Both the position numbers and the translations under genes were made by a program. Shown one piece after another: positions 1-8,489 of a stretch of DNA of 64,000 bases. The stretch lies in contig NZ_JADPZX010000001.1 in NCBI RefSeq assembly GCF_015712165.1, forward strand, positions 2,914,001 through 2,978,000. Reading direction: 5' to 3'. The notes under the pieces were generated by a model, which was given only the letters and a program-made list of their open reading frames with translations, was not told the origin of the DNA and ran no database searches. Source of the DNA: Streptomyces spinoverrucosus. GTDB taxonomy: Bacteria > Actinomycetota > Actinomycetes > Streptomycetales > Streptomycetaceae. The stretch's first letter is position 1. The number at the start of each line of letters is the position of its first letter.

Positions 1-1147
1 CAACATCGGCAACACCGCCGACAACCTCCCCGGCGGCCACGCCGACGACCTCGGCCGTGGCCCGTCCGGCAGTGGCGATCTGCCTGGCGGCAGCGCCACC
101 GACACCCTGCCGCCGCGCGCCGACGTCCCGCCGGGCGGCGGGCTTGACGACCTCGGTCGTACCGGCGACGAGGCCGCCGCAGGCGGGGACGACGCCGTGC
201 CCACGCCCGAGGGGAGCGCACCCGCCCGGCCGAGCTTCATGCGTGACGGCGACAACCCGTACGGTCCGGAGGGCTCGCTCACACCGGAGCAGATCCACGA
301 GATCCAGGTCTACCGCGCCAACCACGAGCCCGGATACTTCGAGCAGTTCTACAAGTCCAACGGCAACCGCAAGAACCTCGAATTCCTCGACGAGAGCGGG
401 ACGACGCCTCCCCAGCTGACACGGCAGTCGCCCCAGCATCCGTGGATCTCGGTCAAGGACGCGCCGGATCCCATCCAGCCGCACTACCTCGGCGACGCGA
501 TCAAGGTCGGGCGAGAGACCGCGAGCCCCGAGGCGCTCAAGACTCTCGACGAGGCAGCGGCGAACCGGCACTATGCCATCGGCTACGACCAAGCCGCCGC
601 CGGCCACAAGGCCGAGGCCGTAGAGGCTCACAAGAACAACCCCACGCCCGAAACACATTGGGATCAGGTCGAGCGCACCTACGAGTACAAGGCCGCGCAT
701 CGCGACATGCGGGACAACGCGGAGGCGTACGGCGAGGCCATCGCCGAGCACCACGTCATTCCGGAGCACTACCCGAACGCAACCCGGGAGCCACTGGACG
801 GCCCGGCCAACGGCAACGACCAGTTCGACCAGGTGTGGCGTCGCGAGGACGGGGGCTTCGTCGTCATCGAAGCCAAGAGCAACGTGCGTACCGAGCTCGG
901 AGCCCGCAATCTGCCGGACGGAAAGCGGGTTTCGCAAGGGACCAAGGAGTACTTCCTGGACATCCTCAACGAGATGCGCAAGCGCGGTGAGGACAACCCC
1001 AAGGAGTTGCTGCTCGCGGACGAACTCGAAGCGGCGCTCGGCAGGGGAGATGTGGACTACATCGTCGTCAAGGGGCAGGACAACGTCGGCGAGTACGCTG
1101 GCTACAGCATGAGGCAGTTCGACATCTCCGACAGGAGCACGCCGTGA
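1..1147 (+). CDS. C-terminal part of polymorphic toxin, PD-(D/E)xK nuclease end (5' partial)
   Basis: The reading frame is open from base 2, so this is the C-terminal 381 residues of a longer protein. The first ~75 residues are Gly/Asp/Pro-rich linker of the kind found between the export domain and tip of large actinobacterial secreted toxins. The tip holds FDQVW (Asp ~276) followed by VVIEAK (Glu ~290, Lys ~292), the D...ExK core of restriction-endonuclease-fold toxins, then SQGTKEYF. Family knowledge suggests a DNA-cleaving toxin used against competitors. The stop overlaps the start of the next gene by four bases (GTGA), the standard toxin-immunity arrangement. The exact Tox-REase subfamily and the secretion route are not visible here. 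Confidence 0.75.
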   Translation, partial: NIGNTADNLPGGHADDLGRGPSGSGDLPGGSATDTLPPRADVPPGGGLDDLGRTGDEAAAGGDDAVPTPEGSAPARPSFMRDGDNPYGPEGSLTPEQIHEIQVYRANHEPGYFEQFYKSNGNRKNLEFLDESGTTPPQLTRQSPQHPWISVKDAPDPIQPHYLGDAIKVGRETASPEALKTLDEAAANRHYAIGYDQAAAGHKAEAVEAHKNNPTPETHWDQVERTYEYKAAHRDMRDNAEAYGEAIAEHHVIPEHYPNATREPLDGPANGNDQFDQVWRREDGGFVVIEAKSNVRTELGARNLPDGKRVSQGTKEYFLDILNEMRKRGEDNPKELLLADELEAALGRGDVDYIVVKGQDNVGEYAGYSMRQFDISDRSTP

Positions 1148-2004
1148 CCGTCACCGTTGCCCGGCACGGGACGCCGGGACCCAACGCCGAGCGTTTCGCC
1201 GAAGCCCTGGCCGGGAGCACCACCGCGTCGATCGAACGCTTGGAGGAGGCTCCTGCCATGATCGACGCCACGTTCACCAAGTCCTTGCTGAACGTGCAAG
1301 CGCACTGCACGGTGGACCCCCGGGCCGCGAGCATCGAAACCTGGGAGGCGGTGGTCGCGGCCATGCAACTCGGCTCGGCGCTGTTCGCCGTGACGAGCAG
1401 CACGGACGGCGTTGTGGAATACCGCATCCACCACAAGGTGCGGCACCTCCCGGCCATCGGGCCACGCCCCTACGCCGACGCCGGCAACTGGCTCACGGCC
1501 TTCTGGCTGGCGATCGTCTGCCGCGACCAGAAGCGGATGACCCAGCTCTGCGAGATCCCGCTGGACCGCCTGCGCTCTCCCGAGGGCCAGTTCGACGAGT
1601 ACGTCTACCACTGGGTGGGCGCCCTGCAGACGTACTGGCTGCAGCGGCCGGGGATGGTGGAGGAACTGACCGCGGCGCTGCAGGGCTCGAACCCCGACGT
1701 GGCGACCGTCGCGCCCCGTGATCTGCTGCAGCACATCCTGTATCCGCCGATCAACCTCTTCTACCGCTTCCTGCGCAAGGACCACGACGGGTTCAACCAG
1801 GCCTTGGTGGAGGCCTTGGAGCTGCACAAGGCGTACTGGACGGCCGACGAGGACCGGGCGAAGGACCCCGAGGGCCGTATCGCCCTGGGCCCGCTCGCCC
1901 TCGCCTGTCTCGCCTATGACGGAGAAATCCCCATTGAGGTGGAGTCGGACTATCTCCCCAAGCACCTCCTCCAGCGCGGCTGGCTGGGCGAGTTCGAGGT
2001 CTGA
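1144..2004 (+). CDS. Imm49-family immunity protein
   Basis: A 286-residue cytoplasmic protein with no signal peptide or membrane segment. It has the pattern I associate with Imm49: DPRAASIETWEA near residue 57, MQLGSALFAV, AGNWLTAFWLAIVCR, FDEYVYHWV, a run with PPINLFYRFLRKDHDGF, and a C-terminal ESDYLPKHLL. The GTG start overlaps the toxin stop (GTGA), so the two are probably translationally coupled and this protein should neutralise the nuclease tip upstream. Its homologue lies convergent, only 22 bp beyond its stop. The family assignment is from remembered patterns, not a profile search. Confidence 0.75.
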   Translation: MTVTVARHGTPGPNAERFAEALAGSTTASIERLEEAPAMIDATFTKSLLNVQAHCTVDPRAASIETWEAVVAAMQLGSALFAVTSSTDGVVEYRIHHKVRHLPAIGPRPYADAGNWLTAFWLAIVCRDQKRMTQLCEIPLDRLRSPEGQFDEYVYHWVGALQTYWLQRPGMVEELTAALQGSNPDVATVAPRDLLQHILYPPINLFYRFLRKDHDGFNQALVEALELHKAYWTADEDRAKDPEGRIALGPLALACLAYDGEIPIEVESDYLPKHLLQRGWLGEFEV

Positions 2005-2026
2005 GGCGCGGCCGCCTTCCGCGTCG

Positions 2027-3769
2027 TTACGGGATGTCCTCGATGCGTTGGCGGTTGAGCAGGTACGTCGGTAGATACGGCTGTCCGGTCGGGAGCGGGA
2101 AGTCGTAGTCGTAGGCGAGGCTGGCCATTGCCAGGGGGCCAAGGGCGACCCGGGCCCGGGGGGCGGGCGAGTCGCCCCAGTAGGCGTCGTGGTGTGCGAC
2201 GGCCTCGGTGAGGGCCTTGGTGAAGGCGTCGTGGTCGCGGGTGATGAGGCGGTGGAACAGGGCGGCCGGCTGGTAGTCGACGCGGTTCACGAAGTCGCCC
2301 GGCGCACGGGTGAGGGCTTCGGGCATCGACGTCTGCATGGTGGCGGCCAGCTTCCGCACCACGTCGTCCATGGAACCGCGCGAGAAGTAGGTCCGCAGGG
2401 TGTCGATCCAGTGCAGCACGTACTCGTCGGCCGACTCGTCCCGCCGCAGCGTCTCCATCGGCACCTCGCACAACCGGCCGATCCGATCCGTCTGACGGCA
2501 TACGACCGTCAGATACAGCGCGTCCAGCCAGGCCCGGGCGTCCGCGGGCGGCTCGGCGGGCAGGGCGGGCAGCTGCCGGACGACGTCCTCGCCGAGGCGG
2601 CACTCCTGCGGCTGCGCCCCGGTGAACAGGGCCGACCCGAGCTGTACGGCGGTCGCCCACGCGTCCCACGTGTCGATGGACGCCGCGCGCGGGTCGGTCG
2701 CGCAGTGGGCGTGGGCGAGTGCGAGGGCGGAGGCGAAGGCGTCGGCCAGTCCCGTACGGTCCTCGGTGAGCCGTGCCAGCGACTCGGCAGTGGTGTGGGT
2801 GAGTTCGGCGATGTCCGGGGCCTTGGCCGCGGTGCGGGTGGCGAGGCGGCCCGCGCGGTCGAGGCGGACCAGGCCCTTCAACAGTGCGAGCAGCTTCGGC
2901 GGCGGTCGCAAGGAGAAGGCGCGGGTGTCGTGGTCGATGACCGTGAGCGAGGTCAGGCTCCCCCGGTGCCACCAGTAGACCCGGGGGGACAGCGCCCCCA
3001 CCCCGTCCTCGTACGCGCCCAACGCGTACGAGGCCAGGCTGTTGATCGCCTCGGCCACCGACCCGTCGGCTATCGGGTGGTACACGAGGTTGTGCCGGCT
3101 CGGTACGGCGACGAGGGCGCCCGCGTCCGGCAGCGACTCGCCCGTGACCTGCCGGACCGCGGCGGCCAGGACGAGCGCCTTGCTCGCCACGAACGGGGAG
3201 TCGCCGTAGAGGGAGTGCAGTACCGCCCCTCCAAAGGCCCGTCCAAACGCCCCTCCAACCGCCCCTCCCTCGACAGGCACTTCGTCGTGCTGCACGGGGA
3301 CCCGTACGAGGTTTTCGTACGCCGCCTGCTCCAGCTCCTGCCGCCCCGCCCGCTCCACGTCGTCGTCGGTGATGATCCGCACGCTGGTGGGTCCGTCGAG
3401 GGCGTGGACGAGGACGAGTCCCTCGGCCACCTCCCGTGCGTAACGCAGTGACCCGGCCTGGTCGGGCGTGAGCGAGTCGGCCGGTAGCAGCCGGGCGTGG
3501 GCTCCGCGCAGCAGTTCCTCGGGGCTCTCCCCACCCTGGCCGGCCTCCCGCAGAGCGGCGAAGTGCGCGGCGACCAGCTCGGGCCAGCGGTCCTCCGGCG
3601 CGGTACGGCAGGCGTGCGCCAGGTTGTGCAGGGGGTGGGCGTGGCCCTCCCGCAGGTAGGGGGCGGCGAGGGCGCGCAGGCGTGCTGCCTGTGCGGCGGT
3701 CAGCGTGGGCAGTTCGGTGTCAGCGGCGTCAGCGCTACCAGCGCTACCAGCAATGTTTTCGGCATGCAT
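2027..3769 (-). CDS. Two-domain protein: DUF1444-like N-terminus fused to Imm49 C-terminus
   Basis: 580 residues. The C-terminal ~250 residues match the neighbouring immunity protein motif for motif (DPRAASIDTWDAW, VQLGSALF, ADEYVLHWIDTLRTYF, LFHRLITRDHDAF, PYLPTYLL). The N-terminal ~300 residues form another domain, with VRIITDDDVERAG, VASKALVLAAAVRQV, ALVAVPSRHNLVYHPI and LSPRVYWW; the layout resembles DUF1444, but that is a weak call. A Gly/Ala/Phe insert near residues 195-210 reads like a short tandem repeat. The gene is convergent with the toxin-immunity pair and ATG-initiated. It may be an orphan or broad-range immunity protein. Function is inferred only from the Imm49 half. Confidence 0.7.
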   Translation of the reverse strand: MHAENIAGSAGSADAADTELPTLTAAQAARLRALAAPYLREGHAHPLHNLAHACRTAPEDRWPELVAAHFAALREAGQGGESPEELLRGAHARLLPADSLTPDQAGSLRYAREVAEGLVLVHALDGPTSVRIITDDDVERAGRQELEQAAYENLVRVPVQHDEVPVEGGAVGGAFGRAFGGAVLHSLYGDSPFVASKALVLAAAVRQVTGESLPDAGALVAVPSRHNLVYHPIADGSVAEAINSLASYALGAYEDGVGALSPRVYWWHRGSLTSLTVIDHDTRAFSLRPPPKLLALLKGLVRLDRAGRLATRTAAKAPDIAELTHTTAESLARLTEDRTGLADAFASALALAHAHCATDPRAASIDTWDAWATAVQLGSALFTGAQPQECRLGEDVVRQLPALPAEPPADARAWLDALYLTVVCRQTDRIGRLCEVPMETLRRDESADEYVLHWIDTLRTYFSRGSMDDVVRKLAATMQTSMPEALTRAPGDFVNRVDYQPAALFHRLITRDHDAFTKALTEAVAHHDAYWGDSPAPRARVALGPLAMASLAYDYDFPLPTGQPYLPTYLLNRQRIEDIP

Positions 3770-3802
3770 CAGTGCGACTCTACGGACACGTGCCTGACGG
3801 CA

Positions 3803-3842
3803 AGCCCCTTAGCCCCTTAGCCCCTTAGCCCCTTAGCCCCTA
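3803..3842. repeat. 8-bp tandem repeat, 5 units
   Basis: The unit AGCCCCTT is repeated head to tail, the last copy ending TA instead of TT. The final copy supplies the TAG stop codon of the leftward phosphatase gene, so slippage here would change only the region after the stop. Confidence 0.9.
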
Positions 3843-6446
3843 GAACAGACTCAGCAACGCCTCCGCCGGATCCGCCACCCCGTTCTCTCCGTCCGGCAGC
3901 GGCAGTTCGAACCACACCGTCTTGCCGCGATGCGTCCGGCGCGAGCCCCACGCGGCCGACAGCAGGCCCACCAGTTGCAGGCCCCGGCCGCCCTCGTCGG
4001 TGTCGCGGGCGCGGCGGCGGCGGGGCTGGACCAGGCCCGAGTCCCAGACCTCGCAGACCAGGGTGCGGTCCAGGAGGAGACGGAGTCTGATCTCGCCCTC
4101 GCCGTAGCGCAGCGCGTTCGTCACCAGTTCGCTGACCAGCAGCTCCGTAGTGTCGACCAGCGGTTCCATGTCCCAGCTCAGGAGCTGGCCGCGCGCGTAC
4201 TCGCGGGCCCGGCCCACACTGCGCGGCTCGCGCGGCAGGGTCCAGTCGCCGACCGACTCGGCGGGCAGGCCCTGCACGCGGGCCATGAGCAGGGCGATGT
4301 CGTCCTCGCCGTGGTGGGTGTCGAGGGTGTTGAGGACCTGGTCGCAGACGTCCTCCAGCGGGCGGGCCGGGTCGGTGAGCGCCCCGACGAAGGCCTGCAA
4401 CCCCTCGTCCAGTGGGTGGTCGCGGGACTCGACCAGTCCATCCGTGTAGAGCGCGAGCAGCGCGCCCTCGGGGAGTTCGACCTCGACCTCCTCGAAGGGT
4501 TCACCGCCGACGCCGAGCGGCAGCCCCGGCGGTACGTCGAGCATGAGCGCCGCCTCGCCGGGTTCGACGAGGACCGGCGGGAGATGGCCCGCGTTGGCGA
4601 AGGTGCACCGGCGGGTGACGGAGTCGTAGACCGCGTACACGCAGGTCGCCAGGTACACCTCGGACAGGTCCGCCTCGCGGGGCCGGCGGGCGGCGCGGGT
4701 GGCCTGCTGGATGCCGCCGGGCGTGCCCAGGCCACGGGCGATCTCGTCCAACTGTGAGAGCACCTCGGCCGGTTCGAGGTCGAGCTGGGCCAGGGTGCGG
4801 ACGGCCGTACGGAGTTCGCCCATGGCGACCGCGGCGCGCAGGCCTCGGCCCATGACGTCGCCCACCACCAACGCGGTCCGGTGGCCGGGCAGTTCGATGA
4901 CGTCGAACCAGTCGCCGCCGACCTCGCTGGGGCGTCCGGTGGAGGCGTTCCCGGGCAGGTAGCGGCAGGCGATGTCGAGGCCGGAGGCTACCGGGTCGCC
5001 GGGCGGGAGCAGGGACCGTTGGAGTATCAACGCGCGTTCGTGCTCGCGCCGGTACAGGCGCGCGTTGTCGATGCAGACGGCGGCCCGTGCGGCGAGCTCG
5101 ACGGCCAGGTCGCGGTCGCGGTCGCCGAACGGCTCGCTGCCCTTCGTACGCGAGAACTGCGCGAGTCCTACGACCGTGTCGTGGGCGACCATCGGCACGG
5201 CGAGCGTGGACTGGACAAGGCCCCCCTCCTCGGCGGGGACGGTCTGCGGGCGGGCCGTGCGCAGGGCGTCGGCGCAGGGCGAAATGAAGGGGTAGTGGTG
5301 GACGGCGCCGACCGTGACCGGCGTGCCGGTGCCGGCGAAGGGCGCGTCGGAGACGGCGCTGGCGAAGGCGACCCGGCGCAGTTCGGCGCTGCCGTCGGCG
5401 AGGCCCTGCGGGATCTGGTCGCCGACCAGCAGGCCCTGGTAGAGGTCGACGGTGGCCAGGTCGCAGAAGCCGGGGACGACGACGTCGAGGAGTTCGCGGG
5501 CGGTGGTCTCCAGGTCGAGGGAGTTGCCGATGCGCGCGCCGGCTTCGTTGAGGAGGGCGAGGTTGCGCCGGGCGGCGGCGGCCTCGCGGGCGGCGGCGCG
5601 GCGGGAGGTGATGTCGGTTCCGAGCCAGGCGATGCCGATGGGGCGGCCGGTTCCGCTGTGCACCCGGTAGAGGTTGACCGACCAGTGCCGGCGTTCCTCG
5701 GAGCCGGGCACGAAGCCCGTGACGTGCATGTCCGTGATGGAGTCGCCGGTTTCCAGGACGCGGCGCAGGGTCGCCGAGACCCGCTCGGCCTCGCCGCGCG
5801 GCAGATAGTCGTGGACCCCGCGGCCGCGGTGGTCGTCGGGCGTGCCGCCGAACACGGAGGCGAACCGCTGGTTGGCGCGCCGCACCTTCAGATCGGGGTC
5901 GATCAGCAGGAAGCCGAACGGGGATTGACCGAAAATCGCCTGCGAGGCGGCGAGGTCGGTCTCGATGCGACGCAGCACGCGGACGTCGACCACTATGCAG
6001 ACGGCCGCCTTGTCGCCGCCCTCGGTGCGGGTCGGCATCACATAGACCTCGGCGAGCCCGGTGCCGCCGCGCCCGCCGTCGGCCCTGTCCGGCAGCCGGA
6101 AGGGGATGACCCCGGTCCACTCCCGCCCGTCGAGGATCTCGGCCATCTTCCGCTGTCCGCGCTCACGCAGATCGGGGTCGATGAACGCCTCGATGGGATC
6201 CATCCCGACGGCGCGCTCGGCCGGGATGCCGAAGACGCTCTCGGCGCGCAGGCTCCACTGGTCGACCAGTCCGTCGGGGCCGATGGAGAAGGACGCGACC
6301 TTGATGTAGTCGTAGATCGAGCCGGGCGGGCTGCTCTGCCACAGCGTGTCTCCGGGCGGCATCTCCCGGGAGGCACCCGCAGCCTCCGTCCTCGCGCCGT
6401 CCGACGGGTCCTGCGACTCCGTGGCCTTCGCTGGTATCTCGCTCAC
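3840..6446 (-). CDS. PAS-PAS-GAF-SpoIIE (PP2C) phosphatase with C-terminal anti-sigma-like ATPase domain
   Basis: 868 residues from a GTG at 6446, chosen because GGAGGGG lies about nine bases upstream; a longer reading frame to 6641 has no such signal. Order: two PAS-like domains (~45-290, the second with FGQSPFGFLLIDPDL), a GAF domain (~300-470), a SpoIIE-type PP2C domain with GGDWFDVIEL, VVGDVMGRG (~525) and TDGLVESRD (~667), and an HATPase domain with ELLVSELVTNALRYG (~770) and DEGGRGLQLV (~817). Family knowledge: such proteins dephosphorylate anti-anti-sigma factors and may also bind sigma or anti-sigma partners, coupling a signal sensed by PAS/GAF to sigma-factor release. It has no membrane segment. 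A lone HATPase protein follows on the same strand upstream. Confidence 0.9.
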   Translation of the reverse strand: MSEIPAKATESQDPSDGARTEAAGASREMPPGDTLWQSSPPGSIYDYIKVASFSIGPDGLVDQWSLRAESVFGIPAERAVGMDPIEAFIDPDLRERGQRKMAEILDGREWTGVIPFRLPDRADGGRGGTGLAEVYVMPTRTEGGDKAAVCIVVDVRVLRRIETDLAASQAIFGQSPFGFLLIDPDLKVRRANQRFASVFGGTPDDHRGRGVHDYLPRGEAERVSATLRRVLETGDSITDMHVTGFVPGSEERRHWSVNLYRVHSGTGRPIGIAWLGTDITSRRAAAREAAAARRNLALLNEAGARIGNSLDLETTARELLDVVVPGFCDLATVDLYQGLLVGDQIPQGLADGSAELRRVAFASAVSDAPFAGTGTPVTVGAVHHYPFISPCADALRTARPQTVPAEEGGLVQSTLAVPMVAHDTVVGLAQFSRTKGSEPFGDRDRDLAVELAARAAVCIDNARLYRREHERALILQRSLLPPGDPVASGLDIACRYLPGNASTGRPSEVGGDWFDVIELPGHRTALVVGDVMGRGLRAAVAMGELRTAVRTLAQLDLEPAEVLSQLDEIARGLGTPGGIQQATRAARRPREADLSEVYLATCVYAVYDSVTRRCTFANAGHLPPVLVEPGEAALMLDVPPGLPLGVGGEPFEEVEVELPEGALLALYTDGLVESRDHPLDEGLQAFVGALTDPARPLEDVCDQVLNTLDTHHGEDDIALLMARVQGLPAESVGDWTLPREPRSVGRAREYARGQLLSWDMEPLVDTTELLVSELVTNALRYGEGEIRLRLLLDRTLVCEVWDSGLVQPRRRRARDTDEGGRGLQLVGLLSAAWGSRRTHRGKTVWFELPLPDGENGVADPAEALLSLF

Positions 6447-6704
6447 GCGAACCGTCCCCTCCAGCTCACCGCGTCCGGCACCAGTCACCGGGGGCGGCTG
6501 CCCGCAGTATCCAGCACTACGGCGCCGCACAACACGGTGTTCACGATCACAGCACGGTTCAGGCGGTTTTCGGACCGTGCCGCGACAACACTTCCAGTCT
6601 TCTAACCAGGGGACACACCCTCGAATCACGCCTGCGGGCAACGGCTTCCGGCCGGATCCGTCCGTGGACAGCAGTACGACCGGTGTAAGGGGCCCACGAC
6701 CCGC

Positions 6705-7142
6705 CTAGGTGTGCTGTCCCGGGACGGCGAGCTCGAACCAGACCGTCTTGCCCGACTCCCCCGGCCTGGTTCCCCAGCGGCGCGAGGTGGAGGCCACCAG
6801 TTGCAGTCCGCGCCCGCTCTCGTCCTCGGGATGGGCGTCGCGTTCGCGCGGCATGTCCGGGAGGGGGTCGGAGACCTCCACGAGCAGGACGTCGGACAGA
6901 CCGGCGGGGCGCACCAGGCGTACTCCGATGGGACCGGTGGCGTGCCGCAGCGCGTTCGTCACCAGTTCGCTGACCAGCAGTGCCGTGGTGTCACTGACGC
7001 TGTCGAGCGCCCAGCCGTGCAACTGGCGGCGGACGACGGAACGCGCGGTGCGCACGGCTGTGGGGTCGGCGGGAAAGGTCCACTCGGCGCAGTCGCCATC
7101 GGTGTCGATCACGCCGATCACTTCCCAGGACAGTGAGCCCAC
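6705..7142 (-). CDS. RsbW-like ATP-binding (HATPase_c) regulatory protein
   Basis: About 145 residues, a stand-alone GHKL ATPase domain: LLVSELVTNALRHATG (N-box) and ESGRGLQLV...GKTVWFEL (G-box and C-terminal strand). It closely resembles the C-terminal domain of the neighbouring phosphatase. Streptomyces genomes carry many such anti-sigma-like or partner-switching proteins. The start is uncertain: GTG 7142 (VGSLSWEVIGV) fits the domain boundary, while an in-frame ATG at 7175 is possible. Neither has a strong ribosome-binding site. A 31/32-bp repeat array fills the space upstream, so it may bear on transcription. Confidence 0.8.
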   Translation of the reverse strand: MGSLSWEVIGVIDTDGDCAEWTFPADPTAVRTARSVVRRQLHGWALDSVSDTTALLVSELVTNALRHATGPIGVRLVRPAGLSDVLLVEVSDPLPDMPRERDAHPEDESGRGLQLVASTSRRWGTRPGESGKTVWFELAVPGQHT

Positions 7143-7284
7143 CCATGTCCGGTTTCGTGGGGTTAATGGGCACATACCCGATATCCCGGGGGCAGTACCG
7201 CCGAGGAGGGCGCACTGTGGCACTGACGGCGTACGGGTCGAAGGCACGCGCCGACAGGAAGTCAGCAGCGCCACATCACGCCGG

Positions 7285-7537
7285 TCATGCTTCTGCGCGC
7301 CCAGGGTTCACGCGGTCATGCTTCTGTGCGCCCAGGGTTCACGTGGTCATGCTTCTGTGCGCCCAGGGTTCACGTGGTCATGCTTTCGCGCGCCCGCAGT
7401 TCACGCCGGTCCGGCTGCGACGAGCCCGCAGTTCACGCCGGTCCGGCCGCGACGAGCCCACAGTTCAGGCCGATCGCGCTGCCACGAACCCACAGTTCAC
7501 GCCGATCGCGCTCCCACGAGCCCGCGGTTCACGCGGA
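7285..7537. repeat. 31/32-bp tandem array, 8 units
   Basis: Four units of 31-32 bp begin TCATGCTT and four of 32 bp begin TCCGG or TCGCG; all contain a core close to GCCCRCAGTTCACG. Drift runs along the array, so neighbouring units are most alike, the signature of unit-by-unit duplication. It sits between the stop of the Nudix gene and the start region of the ATPase gene, both leftward. The unit length is close to three helical turns. It has no unique spacers, so it is not CRISPR. Confidence 0.9.
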
Positions 7538-7543
7538 CGTGCG

Positions 7544-7960
7544 TCAGCCCCCCGCCCCGTCGGCGTCCAGCACTCGCGCCACCTCCCGCACGGCCCCCAC
7601 ATCCTGCTCCAGCCACTCCACACTCCACAGCGTCCCGGCCGTCAGCCAGCGCAGCTCGTCATGGTCCTGGAGGGCCTTCGGCTCGGCGGAGCCGGCACGC
7701 AGTCGCGCGGTCCACACCTGGAGGAAGTACGGCGGCCTCAGTGGCCACTCCCCCGGCACGCGCCGCACGGCCTCGGCCTCGACGCCGAGTTCCTCGCGCA
7801 ACTCCCGCACCAGAGCGGCCTCGGGCGTCTCGCCCGGTTCGACCTTGCCGCCGGGCAGCTCCCAGCGACCGGCCAGCTCGGGGGGCGCGCTGCGGCGCGC
7901 GGCGAGCAGCCGGCCCCCGTCGAGCACGGCGGCGCCCACCACCACGATCCGTTCCGTCAT
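7544..7960 (-). CDS. Nudix hydrolase (MutT-like NTP pyrophosphohydrolase)
   Basis: 138 residues with a complete Nudix box [20 protein letters not shown] followed by ELGVE (Gx5Ex7REUxEExGU), preceded by RWELPGGK. The size and the N-terminal [18 protein letters not shown] strand fit the MutT/(deoxy)nucleoside triphosphate diphosphatase group, which removes oxidised or non-canonical nucleotides. ATG start at 7960. The small SPOR-domain gene lies 37 bp upstream on the same strand and may be co-transcribed. Confidence 0.85.
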   Translation of the reverse strand: MTERIVVVGAAVLDGGRLLAARRSAPPELAGRWELPGGKVEPGETPEAALVRELREELGVEAEAVRRVPGEWPLRPPYFLQVWTARLRAGSAEPKALQDHDELRWLTAGTLWSVEWLEQDVGAVREVARVLDADGAGG

Positions 7961-7996
7961 GCGCCGGAGCCTACGGGAGCGCCCCGGCGGCGCCGC

Positions 7997-8185
7997 TCAC
8001 ACCTCGTTTTCCGCGTCCTGCCCGATGCGCTCGACCCAATAGAGCTGCTTGTGCCCCCGGCTGTCGAGGCTGTCCGCGATCTTCTGGGCCTCGGCCCGCG
8101 TCGCGTACCTGCCCACGCGGTAGCGATTGCCGCTGTCGTCCTGCCGTATGACCAGCCACGGAAGAGTCACCGTGCTGTCGTTCAT
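7997..8185 (-). CDS. Small SPOR-domain-like protein
   Basis: A 62-residue protein. PWLVIRQDDSGNRYRVGRYATRAEAQKIADSL resembles half of a SPOR (sporulation-related repeat) fold, which in other proteins binds denuded peptidoglycan. It has no signal peptide or membrane segment, so how or whether it would reach the wall is unclear. It is conserved-looking rather than random: the frame has no rare codons and ends just upstream of the Nudix gene. Confidence 0.7.
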   Translation of the reverse strand: MNDSTVTLPWLVIRQDDSGNRYRVGRYATRAEAQKIADSLDSRGHKQLYWVERIGQDAENEV

Positions 8186-8439
8186 CGCGCCCCTCCGCTT
8201 CCCGCCCTCGGCCCGCGCGCCCCGCCCGCTAAGGAAACCGCAATCCGCATATGCCCGAGCCTACGCCTAACCTTCACGCAGCGAATACGGCTTTTCACAA
8301 AGAGGTACGCAACAAGCCAGCGTCAGGGGGGCGCACGACGTCGAACGCGCCGTCCGCGCGCCTCGGCGCATCCGGTCAGCGGCATACCGGGCACGCCGGG
8401 GGTCACCTGCGAAAACGTCCGGAATCCACCGGCGCGTGA
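8186..8439. other. Intergenic, no gene seen
   Basis: The space between the SPOR gene start and the terminator after the GntR gene. It is AT-richer around 8225-8320 than its surroundings, consistent with a promoter for the leftward SPOR/Nudix pair. A 62-codon rightward frame at 8251-8439 has no ribosome-binding site and unlikely composition. Confidence 0.5.
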
Positions 8440-8469
8440 AAAGGCTCCCGGCACGCCTGTGCCGGGAGC
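8439..8469 (-). terminator. Rho-independent terminator of the GntR gene
   Basis: An 11-bp perfect stem (8444-8454 with 8459-8469) and a 4-base loop, followed on the minus strand by CTTTT. It starts about 20 bases past the GntR stop. Confidence 0.85.
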
Positions 8470-8489
8470 AACTGCCGCAAGGTTGTGCG

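Noticed and set aside
7285..7537. Tandem repeats as a CRISPR array
   Set aside because: Units are contiguous, with no unique spacers, and drift in order; no cas gene nearby.
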